Shown here: piece after piece, positions 1-8,558 of the stretch | How positions within the stretch are numbered: the stretch's first letter is position 1 | Layout of the letters: every line of letters starts with the position of its first letter | From: CAXXOZ01 sp963676435 | GTDB lineage: Bacteria; Bacillota; Clostridia; Lachnospirales; Lachnospiraceae | DNA: 64,000 nucleotides | Assembly: GCA_963676435.2 (NCBI GenBank) | Contig: CAXXOZ010000007.1 | Span: 23,334-87,333 of the forward strand | Direction of reading: 5' to 3' | Translations under genes and position numbers: made by a program | Notes under the pieces: generated by a model | The model's database searches: none | Seen by the model: the letters and a program-made list of their open reading frames with translations, nothing else | What the model was told of the DNA's origin: nothing

Positions 1-759
1 CAAAGAGGTATGCTTGTCTCTCCACCTAAAGCTGGTAAAACTACTTTATTAAAAGGCGTTGCAAAGTCAATTCAAAAAAATCATCCAGATGTACATTTAA
101 TAATATTATTAATAGATGAAAGACCAGAAGAAGTTACAGATATTAAAGAAGCTATAGAAGGGAAAAATGTAGAAGTTATTTACTCTACATTTGATGAACT
201 TCCTGATCACCATAAAAGAGTTTCAGAAATGGTTATTGAAAGAGCAAAAAGATTAGTTGAACATGGTAAGGATGTTATGATTTTGTTAGATAGTATAACA
301 AGACTTGCAAGAGCTTATAATTTAACAATACCACCTAGTGGCAGAACTCTTTCAGGAGGACTTGATCCAGCTGCACTACATATGCCAAAAAGATTTTTTG
401 GGGCAGCTAGAAATATGAGAGAGGGTGGAAGTCTAACGATTCTTGCTACTGCCTTAATTGAGACAGGAAGTAAAATGGACGATGTTGTGTATGAAGAATT
501 CAAAGGTACTGGTAATATGGAACTGGTTCTTGATAGAAAACTACAAGAAAAGAGAATTTTCCCAGCTATTGACATTTTAAAATCAGGTACTAGAAGAGAG
601 GATCTTCTACTTGATACAGAAGAAATGGAAGCTGTATATGTGATGAGAAAAGCAACAAATGGAATGAGATCAGATGAGTCAGTTGAAAGAATAATTGATA
701 TGTTTGTAAAAACAAAGAACAATTCAGACTTTGTTCAAATGATAAAAAAGGTTCTATAA
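1..759 (+). CDS. rho: Transcription termination factor Rho, C-terminal part (5' end outside window)
   Basis: Rho is a hexameric RNA-dependent ATPase/translocase that ends transcription of untranslated RNA. The frame is open from the first base, so the gene begins upstream; 252 residues are visible, covering most of the RecA-like motor. The visible part opens with the Walker A motif SPPKAGKTTLL (about residues 7-17). It continues with the Walker B stretch MILLDSITRLARAYN and the R-loop/arginine-finger segment GGLDPAALHMPKRFFGAARNM. The N-terminal RNA-binding OB domain lies outside the window. rpmE follows 88 bases downstream from its own promoter. The rho-rpmE-DUF1385-prmC-prfA order is typical of Clostridia. 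Identification is secure; only the upstream end is unknown. Confidence 0.97.
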   Translation, partial: QRGMLVSPPKAGKTTLLKGVAKSIQKNHPDVHLIILLIDERPEEVTDIKEAIEGKNVEVIYSTFDELPDHHKRVSEMVIERAKRLVEHGKDVMILLDSITRLARAYNLTIPPSGRTLSGGLDPAALHMPKRFFGAARNMREGGSLTILATALIETGSKMDDVVYEEFKGTGNMELVLDRKLQEKRIFPAIDILKSGTRREDLLLDTEEMEAVYVMRKATNGMRSDESVERIIDMFVKTKNNSDFVQMIKKVL

Positions 760-766
760 AAAATGC

Positions 767-795
767 TTGCATATAAAAAAACACTATGCTATAAT
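767..795 (+). promoter_or_regulatory. Sigma-A type promoter of rpmE
   Basis: TTGCAT at 767-772 and a perfect TATAAT at 790-795 are separated by exactly 17 bases. The predicted start is near 802, giving rpmE a leader of about 45 bases. The promoter begins just after the rho stop codon, so rpmE need not depend on rho transcription. Confidence 0.75.
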
Positions 796-847
796 AAACA
801 GGCTATTCATTAGAAATAAGATTGAAATTGGTAAAGAGGTGATTTTA

Positions 848-1057
848 ATGAGAGAAGGAATCCATCCAGAGTATTACCAAGCAAAAGTTACATGTAACTG
901 TGGTAATGAATTTGTTACAGGATCAACAAAAGACGGTATTCACGTTGAGATTTGTTCTAAATGTCACTCGTTCTATACAGGACAGCAAAAAGCAGCAACT
1001 GCACGTGGAAGAATTGAGAAATTTAATCGTAAATATGGTGTTGGACAAGACAAATAA
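848..1057 (+). CDS. rpmE: 50S ribosomal protein L31, zinc-binding (C+) form
   Basis: L31 is a small protein of the large ribosomal subunit that bridges to the 30S head. The 69-residue product starts MREGIHPEYYQA and carries two cysteine pairs, CNC at residues 16-18 and CSKC further on, the four zinc ligands of the C+ L31 type. The ATG at 848 was chosen over the in-frame ATG at 767 for two reasons. It has an AGAGGTG ribosome binding site at the right distance and matches the family N-terminus, and 767 lies inside the promoter. The gene ends at a strong terminator. C+ L31 proteins are often paired with a zinc-free paralogue used under zinc limitation; none is in this window. Confidence 0.96.
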   Translation: MREGIHPEYYQAKVTCNCGNEFVTGSTKDGIHVEICSKCHSFYTGQQKAATARGRIEKFNRKYGVGQDK

Positions 1058-1063
1058 GTTAAA

Positions 1064-1133
1064 GATAGGGTTGAGAGTTTTTATTCCACAGTTTAAAACT
1101 GATGGAATTGATATTCTCAGCCTATTTTTTTTT
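1064..1133 (+). terminator. Two-tier hairpin terminator after rpmE
   Basis: An outer stem pairs ATAGG...TTGAGAGT (1065-1078) with ATTCTCAGCCTAT (1113-1125) and is followed by a run of nine T. Inside it lies a second hairpin built on ATTCC/GGAAT and AGTTT/AAACT. The result is a long rod-like terminator. Confidence 0.8.
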
Positions 1134-1250
1134 AATTTATAGGAAAGTTCCTTGAACTCACCTATAAATTAAAAAACTCTACGCGAGAACGCAGAGTCGT
1201 ATATAAGGTAATAATTGCTAGCAAGGAGCACCTCACGAGAGATTCGCGTT
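1134..1250 (+). other. Structured region before the DUF1385 gene, possible non-coding RNA or leader
   Basis: This gene-free stretch (about 165 bases up to the next start codon) has well-formed secondary structure. The first element is a perfect 10-bp inverted repeat, AATTTATAGG at 1134-1143 with CCTATAAATT at 1161-1170, and a nested GTTC/GAAC stem in its loop. The second is a hairpin at 1176-1197, ACTCT-AC-GCG-AGAA-CGC-AGAGT. A third segment, ACGCGA (1181-1186), is complementary to TCGCGT (about 1234-1240), so an alternative fold is possible. No T-run follows these stems. I cannot match it to a riboswitch class. It may be a 5' leader of the next operon, a small RNA or a transcription attenuator. 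Confidence 0.4.
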
Positions 1251-1299
1251 GGAACTCTTTGTTGGAATAGTGTATATAAGGTTGATTTGGAGGTATATT

Positions 1300-2262
1300 A
1301 TGAAGTCATCAGGTATAGGTGGGCAGGCTGTTATTGAAGGTATTATGATGAAAAACAAGGATGAATATTCTGTTGCAGTCAGAAAACCTGACAATAATAT
1401 CGAGGTTATGAAAAGGAGCTGTAAGAAAAAGAAAAGAAAAATTGTAAATGCACCATTTATTAGGGGTATATTTGCTTTTATAGATTCTTTAGTTTTAGGA
1501 ATTAAAACATTAACTTATTCAGCTAGTTTTATTGAAGAAGATTTACATGAAGAAGAAAAAAGTGGCGATAAAGTTGCACGTTCTCTTTTTAAAGAGAAAG
1601 GTGAGGCGGTTCTTACATTTTTCACAATATTTTTATCAGTGGTTATTGCTGTTGCAGTTTTTATTGTATTACCATATTTTCTGTCTACAATTATTCTAAG
1701 ATATTCAAATATAGCTTCAGAAACACTAAAAGTTATTTTAGAAGGTGTATTGAAAATAATTATATTTATATTTTATATTCTACTGATATCAAAGATGAAA
1801 GATATTCAAAGGACATTTATGTATCATGGTGCTGAACATAAGTGTATTAATTGTATAGAAACAGGTAATGAGTTAAATGTAGAAAATGTTATGAAAAGCT
1901 CAAAAGTACATAAAAGATGTGGAACAAGCTTTTTGTTTTTAGTTCTATTTATTAGTATAATATTTTTCATTTTTATTAGATTTGATGCAGTTTGGTTAAG
2001 ATATGTAGTGAGAGTTGCATTGATTCCAGTTATTGCGGCAATTTCATATGAAATAATAAGAAAAGCAGGAAATAGCAATTCGAAATTTTTCAATATTATT
2101 AGTAAGCCAGGTCTTTGGATGCAAAAGCTAACAACTAAGGAACCTGATGAAGGTATGTGTGAAGTTGCTATTGCAGCGGTAGAAGAAGTATTTGACTGGA
2201 AAGAATATCTAAAAGAAGATGAAGATGAAATAGAAATTGTCTATGAAGACGAGGAAAAATAA
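1300..2262 (+). CDS. DUF1385 family membrane protein (YqhQ-like)
   Basis: This is a conserved membrane protein of unknown function that sits next to prmC-prfA in many Firmicutes. The 320-residue product begins MKSSGIGGQAVIEGIMM, the family's hallmark N-terminus. Hydrophobic segments lie at about 103-133, 146-165, 209-228 and 236-253. The conserved YHGAEHKCINC motif (175-185), between the second and third segments, looks like a possible metal or cofactor site through its His and Cys residues. The C-terminus is strongly acidic. The ATG at 1300 is preceded by GGAGGT at 1289-1294; the longer frame from 1249 has no ribosome binding site. Its stop overlaps the prmC start by one base (TAATG), so the two are translationally coupled. 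Confidence 0.9.
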   Translation: MKSSGIGGQAVIEGIMMKNKDEYSVAVRKPDNNIEVMKRSCKKKKRKIVNAPFIRGIFAFIDSLVLGIKTLTYSASFIEEDLHEEEKSGDKVARSLFKEKGEAVLTFFTIFLSVVIAVAVFIVLPYFLSTIILRYSNIASETLKVILEGVLKIIIFIFYILLISKMKDIQRTFMYHGAEHKCINCIETGNELNVENVMKSSKVHKRCGTSFLFLVLFISIIFFIFIRFDAVWLRYVVRVALIPVIAAISYEIIRKAGNSNSKFFNIISKPGLWMQKLTTKEPDEGMCEVAIAAVEEVFDWKEYLKEDEDEIEIVYEDEEK

Positions 2263-3128
2263 TGAAAAGCTTTAAAGATATTTTGGTTGAAGGCGAAAAC
2301 TATCTTGGAAAAGCAGGTTTAGACAACGTAAAAGATGATGCCTGGTATCTTTTTGAAGAAACATTCAATATGAAAAGGGCAGAATATATATTAAATAAGG
2401 ACCAAGAAGCTGATATAAATAAAGTTTCGAAGTTCTTTGAACAAATAAGAAAAAGAACATCAAACAAACCCTTGCAGTATATTACAGGACATCAGGAGTT
2501 TATGGGGTTAGATTTTGATGTAAATGAAAATGTTCTTATACCAAGGTTAGATACTGAAGTATTGGTTGAAACTGCTCTTAATATTATTAAAAAAATAAAC
2601 AAAGAGAAAATAAGAATATTGGATTTGTGTACAGGATCTGGTTGTATAGCGATTAGCTTGAAAAAGCTTTCTGAGAAAAAAGTGGAAATAACAGCTTCAG
2701 ACATATCAGCTAAAGGATTGGAAGTTGCAAAAATAAATGCGAAAAAGAATGATGAAAATATTGAATTTATTGAGAGCAACTTATTTGAAAATATAGAAGG
2801 AAAGTACGATATTATCATTTCTAACCCACCGTATATTAAATCAAAAGAAGTATTAGAGCTTATGGAAGAAGTTAGAAGCTATGAGCCAAATCTAGCTTTA
2901 GATGGTGGAGAAGGTGGACTTGATTTTTATAATAAGATTACAAAGGAGTCCGTTAAATTTTTAAATAATTACGGATTTTTATTATATGAGATTGGTTATG
3001 ATCAGTCTGAGGATATAAAAAAAATATTTAAAGATAATAGTTTCAAAGAAATAGAAGTATTAAAAGACCTTGCGGGCTTAAATAGGGTTGCTAAAGGTAT
3101 ATACATGGAGGCTGAAAAAAATGTTTGA
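2262..3128 (+). CDS. prmC: Peptide chain release factor N5-glutamine methyltransferase
   Basis: PrmC methylates the glutamine of the GGQ motif of release factors, using S-adenosylmethionine, which improves peptide release. The 288-residue protein has the helical N-terminal release-factor-binding domain with the PLQYITGHQEFMG segment (70-82). A Rossmann-type methyltransferase domain follows, with the SAM loop DLCTGSG (121-127) and the catalytic NPPY motif (188-191). It overlaps DUF1385 by one base at its start and its own substrate gene prfA by eight bases at its end. This is the classical enzyme-substrate gene pair and argues for coupled expression. Length and motifs are complete and nothing is unusual. 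Confidence 0.96.
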   Translation: MKSFKDILVEGENYLGKAGLDNVKDDAWYLFEETFNMKRAEYILNKDQEADINKVSKFFEQIRKRTSNKPLQYITGHQEFMGLDFDVNENVLIPRLDTEVLVETALNIIKKINKEKIRILDLCTGSGCIAISLKKLSEKKVEITASDISAKGLEVAKINAKKNDENIEFIESNLFENIEGKYDIIISNPPYIKSKEVLELMEEVRSYEPNLALDGGEGGLDFYNKITKESVKFLNNYGFLLYEIGYDQSEDIKKIFKDNSFKEIEVLKDLAGLNRVAKGIYMEAEKNV

Positions 3129-4191
3129 TAAATTAGAAGATTTGGTAAAAAGATTTGAAGAAATCTTAGAAGAGTTAAATAACCCTTCAGTTGTAAATGA
3201 TCAACAAAGGTTTAGAAAATTAATGAAAGAGCAAAACGATCTTACCCAAATAGTTGATGCTTATAAAAAGTATAAAGAAGCAAAGCAAACTGTAGAGGAT
3301 AGTCTTTTCATATTGGAAGAAGAAAACGATGAAGATATGAGAGAAATGGCTAAAGAGGAATTGGCATCTGCAAAGGAAAGCATTGAAAATTTGGAAGAAG
3401 AGCTCAAAATACTTTTACTACCAAAAGATGAAAATGATGATAAAAACGTAGTTGTTGAAATCAGAGGTGGAGCAGGAGGAGATGAAGCAGCTCTTTTTGC
3501 AGCAGAATTATATAGAATGTACTGTAGATTTGCTGAGAGAAACCATTGGAAAACAGAAATGATTTCTTTAAATGAAAACGGACTTGGTGGATTTAAAGAA
3601 GTTATTTTTATGATAAATGGTCAAGGTGCATATTCAAAATTAAAATATGAAAGTGGTGTTCATCGAGTGCAGAGAATACCAGCAACTGAATCAGGTGGTA
3701 GAATACATACTTCAACTGCTACTGTAGCGATTATGCCAGAAGCAGAAGAAGTTGATGTTGAAATAGATATGAACGATTGCAAGTTTGATGTATTTCGTGC
3801 CTCAGGAAACGGTGGACAATGTGTAAATACAACAGATTCAGCGGTAAGATTAACACATATTCCAACAGGAATAGTAATATCCTGTCAGGATGAAAAATCA
3901 CAGCTTAAAAATAAAGACAAAGCGATGAAAGTTTTAAGAACCAGACTTTATGAGTTAGAATTAGAGAAAAAACAAAGTCAGGAAGCAGCAGCAAGAAAAA
4001 GTCAGGTAGGAACAGGGGATCGTTCTGAAAAGATTAGAACCTACAACTTCCCTCAAGGAAGAGTTACAGATCATAGAATAAAGCTTACTTCACACAGGCT
4101 TGAAAACATTATGGACGGTGACATTTACGAATTAATAGACAGTTGTATAGCTGCAGATCAGGCAGCGAAATTAAGTATGGAACAAGAATAA
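3121..4191 (+). CDS. prfA: Peptide chain release factor 1
   Basis: RF1 reads UAA and UAG stop codons and triggers peptide release. The 356-residue product has the N-terminal coiled-coil domain and the PAT codon-recognition tripeptide (187-189) in HRVQRIPATESGGRIH, which marks RF1 rather than RF2. The catalytic GGQ is at 231-233. The residue after GGQ is cysteine (GGQCVN), where many RF1 proteins have histidine. The ATG at 3121 was chosen because the protein then starts MFDKLEDL, the usual RF1 N-terminus. The preceding GGAGGCTGAAAAA gives a ribosome binding site inside the prmC end. The glutamine is the likely target of the adjacent PrmC. Confidence 0.97.
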   Translation: MFDKLEDLVKRFEEILEELNNPSVVNDQQRFRKLMKEQNDLTQIVDAYKKYKEAKQTVEDSLFILEEENDEDMREMAKEELASAKESIENLEEELKILLLPKDENDDKNVVVEIRGGAGGDEAALFAAELYRMYCRFAERNHWKTEMISLNENGLGGFKEVIFMINGQGAYSKLKYESGVHRVQRIPATESGGRIHTSTATVAIMPEAEEVDVEIDMNDCKFDVFRASGNGGQCVNTTDSAVRLTHIPTGIVISCQDEKSQLKNKDKAMKVLRTRLYELELEKKQSQEAAARKSQVGTGDRSEKIRTYNFPQGRVTDHRIKLTSHRLENIMDGDIYELIDSCIAADQAAKLSMEQE

Positions 4192-4203
4192 AGGAGCAAA
4201 ATC

Positions 4204-5394
4204 ATGGTATCAGACAAAATGGGCAAATTTGTTGAAGGAAGTTCAGTAATAAGAAAAATGTTTGAGGAAGGTGACAGGCTGGCTAAATTATATGGTCCAG
4301 AAAATGTTTTTGATTTTAGTATAGGAAATCCAAATGTGCCAGCACCCAAAGAAGTAAATCAGGCAATTATTGATATAATTAATGAAGAGGACAGTGTTTC
4401 TGTACATGGTTATATGAGTAGTAATTGTGGTTTCCCAGAAGTTAGAGAGACTGTTGCGAATTTTTTAAATAAAACATATGGAACTAAGCTAGGATTAGAA
4501 AATATTGTTATGACTGTAGGTGCTGCAGGAGGAATTAATGTTTTATTTAAATGTATTATTAATCCAGGTGATGAAGTTATAACTTTTGCACCTTATTTTG
4601 TGGACTATAATTCATATATTTCAAACTACGATGGGAATATGGTGGTGGTATCACCTGAACCAAAAACTTTTCAGCCAGATTTGAAAGAATTTGAAGATAA
4701 AATTACAGCGAAAACAAAAGCAGTAATAATAAACAATCCAAATAACCCAACAGGAGTTATATATTCTGAGGAAACTATTAAAAAGCTTGCCAAAATCTTG
4801 AATAAAAAACAAGCTGAGTTTGGGACTGATATATATCTAGTTTCAGATGAACCATATAGAGATTTGGTATATGATGGAAAAGAGGTTCCATATATAACAA
4901 ATTACTATGATAATGCAATAGTAGGATATTCTTATTCGAAATCTTTGTCTTTACCTGGAGAAAGAATAGGATATCTTGTTGTACCTGATACAATATCTGA
5001 TTTTCAAAATATTTCAGTTGCTTTAAATATTGCAACAAGGATACTTGGCTTCATTAATGCACCATCTTTAATGCAAAAAGTAATAGCAAGATGTATAGAT
5101 TGCAAAACAGATATTACTCCATACAATAAAAATAGAGAATTGTTATATAACTCTCTTTCAGATATGGGCTATGAATGTATCAAACCTGAGGGAGCATTTT
5201 ATATGTTTATGAAATCACCAATAGAAGACGAAAAAGAATTTTGTAATGAAGCAAAAAAACAAAATATTTTATTAGTTCCAGGAAGTTCTTTTGCTTGTCC
5301 AGGATATGTTAGAATTGCATATTGTGTGGCTTATGATACTATAAAAAATTCCTTACCAGGATTTAAGAAACTAGCAGAAAATTATATTAAATAG
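4204..5394 (+). CDS. Pyridoxal-phosphate-dependent aminotransferase, class I/II
   Basis: This is a fold-type I PLP enzyme of the aspartate aminotransferase group, probably transferring the amino group of an amino acid to a 2-oxoacid; the exact substrate cannot be read from sequence. The 396-residue protein shows SIGNPNVPAP near 39-48 (substrate side), NNPNNPTG at 177-184, the PLP-ring aspartate in SDEPYRD (214-220) and the Schiff-base lysine K246 in SYSKSLSLPGERIGY. The ATG at 4204 follows AAAGGAG. It begins 12 bases after prfA, so it is likely cotranscribed with the release-factor genes, and a second aminotransferase follows directly. The group includes aspartate, alanine and aromatic aminotransferases, so I give no gene symbol. 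Confidence 0.9.
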   Translation: MVSDKMGKFVEGSSVIRKMFEEGDRLAKLYGPENVFDFSIGNPNVPAPKEVNQAIIDIINEEDSVSVHGYMSSNCGFPEVRETVANFLNKTYGTKLGLENIVMTVGAAGGINVLFKCIINPGDEVITFAPYFVDYNSYISNYDGNMVVVSPEPKTFQPDLKEFEDKITAKTKAVIINNPNNPTGVIYSEETIKKLAKILNKKQAEFGTDIYLVSDEPYRDLVYDGKEVPYITNYYDNAIVGYSYSKSLSLPGERIGYLVVPDTISDFQNISVALNIATRILGFINAPSLMQKVIARCIDCKTDITPYNKNRELLYNSLSDMGYECIKPEGAFYMFMKSPIEDEKEFCNEAKKQNILLVPGSSFACPGYVRIAYCVAYDTIKNSLPGFKKLAENYIK

Positions 5395-5412
5395 ATATAT
5401 GGAGTGTTTATT

Positions 5413-6480
5413 ATGAGTTATGCATGGGAAAAGAATATTAGAAAAGTTGAGCCTTATGTCCCGGGAGAACAACCCAAGGGAAAAGATATAATCAAATTAA
5501 ACACAAATGAAAATCCATATCCTCCAGCTCCAGGAGTTAGGGAGTTGTTGGAAAAAATGGAGGTTGATAATTTTAGATTATATCCGGATCCTGATGCAAG
5601 TGTTCTTATCGATGAACTTGCGTCATACTACAATGTAAATAATGATCAGGTTTTTGTTGGAGTAGGTTCAGATGATGTATTGGCAGTAGCTTTTATGACC
5701 TTTTTCAACTCAAATAAACCAATTCTGTTTCCAGATATAACATATTCTTTTTATCCTGTTTGGGCAAATCTGTTTGGGATTCCTTTTGAAAGACCAAAGC
5801 TAGATGAAAACTTTAGGATAAAATCAGAAGACTACTATGTAGATAACGGTGGAGTTATAATTGCAAACCCAAATGCTCCAACAACAGTATGCGAAAATTT
5901 AGAGTTTATCGAAGACATTGTTAAAAATAATCAAGATGTTGTTGTTATCATTGATGAAGCATATATAGATTTCGGTGGAGAATCAGCATTGAGTCTTATT
6001 GATAAATATAAAAATCTTTTAATTGTTCAAACCTTCTCAAAATCTCGATCAATGGCTGGAATGAGAATAGGTTTCGCTATTGGAGATAAAGATTTAATAA
6101 AAGCAATGAATAATGTTAAGTTTTCATATAATTCATATACTATGAATCAACCTTCATTAAGTATTGGATGTGAAGCAATTAGAGATGATAAATATTTTAA
6201 AGAAACAATTGAAAAAATAATAAAAACAAGAGAGCAGTCAATAAAAGAGTTGAAGAATCTTGGTTTTGATTGTCTTGATTCAAAGGCTAATTTTATTTTT
6301 GCAAAGCACAAAAATTATATGGCAAAAGATATATTTGAGTTTTTAAAATCAAAAAATATATATGTTAGATATTTTTCACAAAATAGGATTAATAACTACT
6401 TGAGAATCACAGTGGGTACGGACTCACAGATGAAAAAGTTATTTGAAGCAATTAAAGAATATGTAGTGAATAAAAAGTGA
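5413..6480 (+). CDS. Histidinol-phosphate aminotransferase family protein
   Basis: This is a fold-type I PLP enzyme of the HisC branch. HisC makes histidinol phosphate in histidine synthesis, but close relatives act on aromatic amino acids or decarboxylate threonine phosphate (CobD). The 355-residue protein carries KLNTNENPYPP (28-38), typical of HisC, ANPNAPTT (151-158), DEAYIDFGGES (181-191) and the PLP lysine K210 in QTFSKSRSMAGMRIGF. The ATG at 5413 is spaced eight bases from GGAG. An alternative GTG at 5404 overlaps that ribosome binding site and was rejected. There are no other his genes nearby, so a role in histidine synthesis is only the default guess. Confidence 0.85.
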   Translation: MSYAWEKNIRKVEPYVPGEQPKGKDIIKLNTNENPYPPAPGVRELLEKMEVDNFRLYPDPDASVLIDELASYYNVNNDQVFVGVGSDDVLAVAFMTFFNSNKPILFPDITYSFYPVWANLFGIPFERPKLDENFRIKSEDYYVDNGGVIIANPNAPTTVCENLEFIEDIVKNNQDVVVIIDEAYIDFGGESALSLIDKYKNLLIVQTFSKSRSMAGMRIGFAIGDKDLIKAMNNVKFSYNSYTMNQPSLSIGCEAIRDDKYFKETIEKIIKTREQSIKELKNLGFDCLDSKANFIFAKHKNYMAKDIFEFLKSKNIYVRYFSQNRINNYLRITVGTDSQMKKLFEAIKEYVVNKK

Positions 6481-6532
6481 CCCAAACGAGGTTGCTTTTT
6501 TTACTTTATATTCTATAAAATAAAATTTATGT

Positions 6533-6538
6533 TATAAT
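6533..6538 (+). promoter_or_regulatory. Probable -10 box of the amidase gene
   Basis: TATAAT lies 40 bases before the amidase start codon, in an AT-rich gap after the aminotransferase. No convincing -35 hexamer is present at 16-18 bases upstream, so the assignment is tentative. Confidence 0.4.
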
Positions 6539-6577
6539 ATATTTAGTTTAAAAAGGGAAATTAAAAGAGGAGCTAAA

Positions 6578-7951
6578 ATGGGGCAAACTAGACAGCAAAG
6601 AAGAAGGGAAATTATTAGAAGAAGAGCTTTAAGAAGGCTTAGAATTTTATTATTTTCGATAATTATAATAGTTCTTTTATTCGCTTTTCTATCCAATAGG
6701 ATTTGCACTGGAAAAACTGAAAAAAATGATACCGAGTTACTAAAAGAACATATAAAAACAACATATTTTGAAGGTGATGATTTTTCTTATATTAATATTG
6801 ATGAATATTATGTTTATGGTACTCATCTAAATATTTTCGGAAGCTCAAATATAAAAGAAGGAAAAGAGATTAAAGACTTTGACATCTTTTATACTGATAA
6901 AGAAGGAAACGAAAATAATGTATCTATAAATTATGAAATAAATGATTCGAAAATAGAATTTTATATTTCGGAAGAAATAAATAATGGAATAAACCTTGAA
7001 AATATAGTAAATGGTACGTATGCTTTTGTTGTTAAAATCACATATTCCGATTACTTTATAGATTATTTCTTATTAGAAAATAATACTGAATATGACTTTT
7101 TGGAGTACTATACAATTACAAAAAATTCAAAAAACAATAAAATTATTATAGGAAATGATTCAAATCTCTTTTCTATTTCAGTTGTAGAAAGTTCACTTCC
7201 AGAAGATGTTTATGACATTGTAATTGATCCTGGGCATGGTGGCAAAGATGTAGGAGCTGTTTCTGGGAACTATTATGAATCAAAGGAAGTAATGGAAATA
7301 TCTTTAAAAATCAAGGAACAATTAGAAGAATTAGGCTTAAAAGTTCTTTTAACCAGAGATGGAAGCGAAAGTGATTTAGAGGATACCGTTTACAATTCAT
7401 ATGATGAAGATGGAAGGGTTGATATTACTTGTTCATCAGGTGCTAAATATTGTTTTTCAATACATTTAAATAGCAATGAATACGAATTGAACAAAGGTGG
7501 GGTGGAGATATATTCCCCAGGTAATGCAGATTTAAGCCTTGCTACAAGTCTTGCAATGAACATAGTTAATGGGACAAATAGTGATTATTCATATATGGAA
7601 ACTTATAAGGTTAAGTCAGGGGTTTATGTGAGGAACTTTTTAGAATCTGAAATAAGTTCTATGAGTAATTCAGCCATATCTTCTGGTTACGAACCATATT
7701 CCATCACAACTGATACACCATACCTATTTATGATTAGAGAAACAGGTGGAATCATTACAGGAGCTTTTGCTGATGGCAGAAATCCTTCATATGGTGCGAA
7801 TAAATATATGAATAATAATAAAGGGGTAGAGACTTATGTTTTAGAATTAGGCTACTTAAGTGTAGAGTCTGATTTAATAAATATATTAAATAACAAGAAT
7901 AAATATGCTTCTAGTATTACTAAATCAATTAAAGAATATTTGGGATTGTAA
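6578..7951 (+). CDS. N-acetylmuramoyl-L-alanine amidase (Amidase_3), membrane-anchored
   Basis: This zinc hydrolase cleaves the amide bond between N-acetylmuramic acid and the stem peptide of peptidoglycan, acting outside the membrane. The 457-residue protein has a very basic N-terminus, then one hydrophobic helix (about 22-38) acting as signal anchor. An uncharacterised extracellular domain of about 170 residues follows, then the Amidase_3 domain from about 212. Zinc ligands are visible as H220 in IDPGHGGKD, E234 in NYYESKEV and H296 in FSIHLNS. The glutamate in VLELGYLS near the C-terminus is the expected catalytic base. The ATG at 6578 follows AGAGGAG. The macrodomain gene starts 11 bases downstream. 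Growth, separation or sporulation roles cannot be separated from sequence alone. Confidence 0.93.
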   Translation: MGQTRQQRRREIIRRRALRRLRILLFSIIIIVLLFAFLSNRICTGKTEKNDTELLKEHIKTTYFEGDDFSYINIDEYYVYGTHLNIFGSSNIKEGKEIKDFDIFYTDKEGNENNVSINYEINDSKIEFYISEEINNGINLENIVNGTYAFVVKITYSDYFIDYFLLENNTEYDFLEYYTITKNSKNNKIIIGNDSNLFSISVVESSLPEDVYDIVIDPGHGGKDVGAVSGNYYESKEVMEISLKIKEQLEELGLKVLLTRDGSESDLEDTVYNSYDEDGRVDITCSSGAKYCFSIHLNSNEYELNKGGVEIYSPGNADLSLATSLAMNIVNGTNSDYSYMETYKVKSGVYVRNFLESEISSMSNSAISSGYEPYSITTDTPYLFMIRETGGIITGAFADGRNPSYGANKYMNNNKGVETYVLELGYLSVESDLINILNNKNKYASSITKSIKEYLGL

Positions 7952-7962
7952 GGAGGAGGTTT

Positions 7963-8466
7963 ATGGGCTTTATAGTTATTCATGGTGATATAACAAAATG
8001 TAACACAGATGCAATTGTTAACGCAGCAAATACTTCCCTTTTAGGAGGTGGAGGAGTCGATGGTGCAATACATAAAGCAGCTGGACCAAAACTGCTTGAA
8101 GAATGCAGAGGATTAAACGGCTGCATGACTGGTGGAGCGAAAATAACCAAAGCTTATAATTTACCATCAAAATATGTGATTCATACACCAGGTCCTGTAT
8201 GGCATGGTGGCAAAAATAATGAAAAAGAATTACTTAAAAGCAGTTATTTAAATTCTTTAAAATTAGCAGAAAAAAATCACTGTAAAACTATAGCGTTTCC
8301 TTCAATAAGCACTGGGGTTTATTCATTTCCAATAGAAAAGGCAGCTAGTATTGCAGTTAAGACAATAAAAGATTTCTTAAAAACTTCAATAAATGTTAAA
8401 AAAGTTTATATGGTTTGTTTCGATTTAAAAACGAAAATGGAATACGACAAAGCTGACAGAAAGTAG
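7963..8466 (+). CDS. Macrodomain protein, probable O-acetyl-ADP-ribose deacetylase
   Basis: This is a single-domain macro protein (167 residues) of the YmdB/MacroD group. These proteins bind ADP-ribose and remove acetyl groups from O-acetyl-ADP-ribose, or ADP-ribose from acidic protein residues. Visible motifs are GDITKCNTDAIVNAANTSLLGGGGVDGAIHKAAGP in consecutive blocks near the N-terminus, containing the catalytic-loop Asn-Ala-Ala-Asn and the glycine loop. A second phosphate-binding loop is PSISTGVYSFP in the C-terminal half. The start has a very strong AGGAGGAGG site. It is likely cotranscribed with the amidase. No partner ADP-ribosyltransferase or sirtuin gene lies nearby, so a toxin-antitoxin role is not indicated. 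Confidence 0.93.
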   Translation: MGFIVIHGDITKCNTDAIVNAANTSLLGGGGVDGAIHKAAGPKLLEECRGLNGCMTGGAKITKAYNLPSKYVIHTPGPVWHGGKNNEKELLKSSYLNSLKLAEKNHCKTIAFPSISTGVYSFPIEKAASIAVKTIKDFLKTSINVKKVYMVCFDLKTKMEYDKADRK

Positions 8467-8558
8467 AGATTTAATCATATGTTTATATGTTGATTAAAAA
8501 TCTTAAAAATGTTAGAATATTCAAATAGCAAAAATAACAACAAGTGGAGATTTAAAGC

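Noticed and set aside
315..722. 135-codon frame on the - strand inside rho
   Set aside because: It lies wholly within the well-supported rho frame, has no ribosome binding site and no recognisable domain.
1180..1260. ATTCGCGTT resemblance to the tetrahydrofolate riboswitch
   Set aside because: Only a short core string is shared; the remaining conserved helices and the downstream GGTGAATCAT segment are absent.
7963..8466. Macrodomain gene as antitoxin of an ADP-ribosylating toxin
   Set aside because: Neighbouring genes are an amidase and an HD-GYP enzyme; there is no DarT-like or other ADP-ribosyltransferase gene.
8467..8502. Hairpin TTTAATCA/TGATTAAA after the macrodomain gene
   Set aside because: It has no T-run on the + strand after the stem, so I do not call it a terminator.
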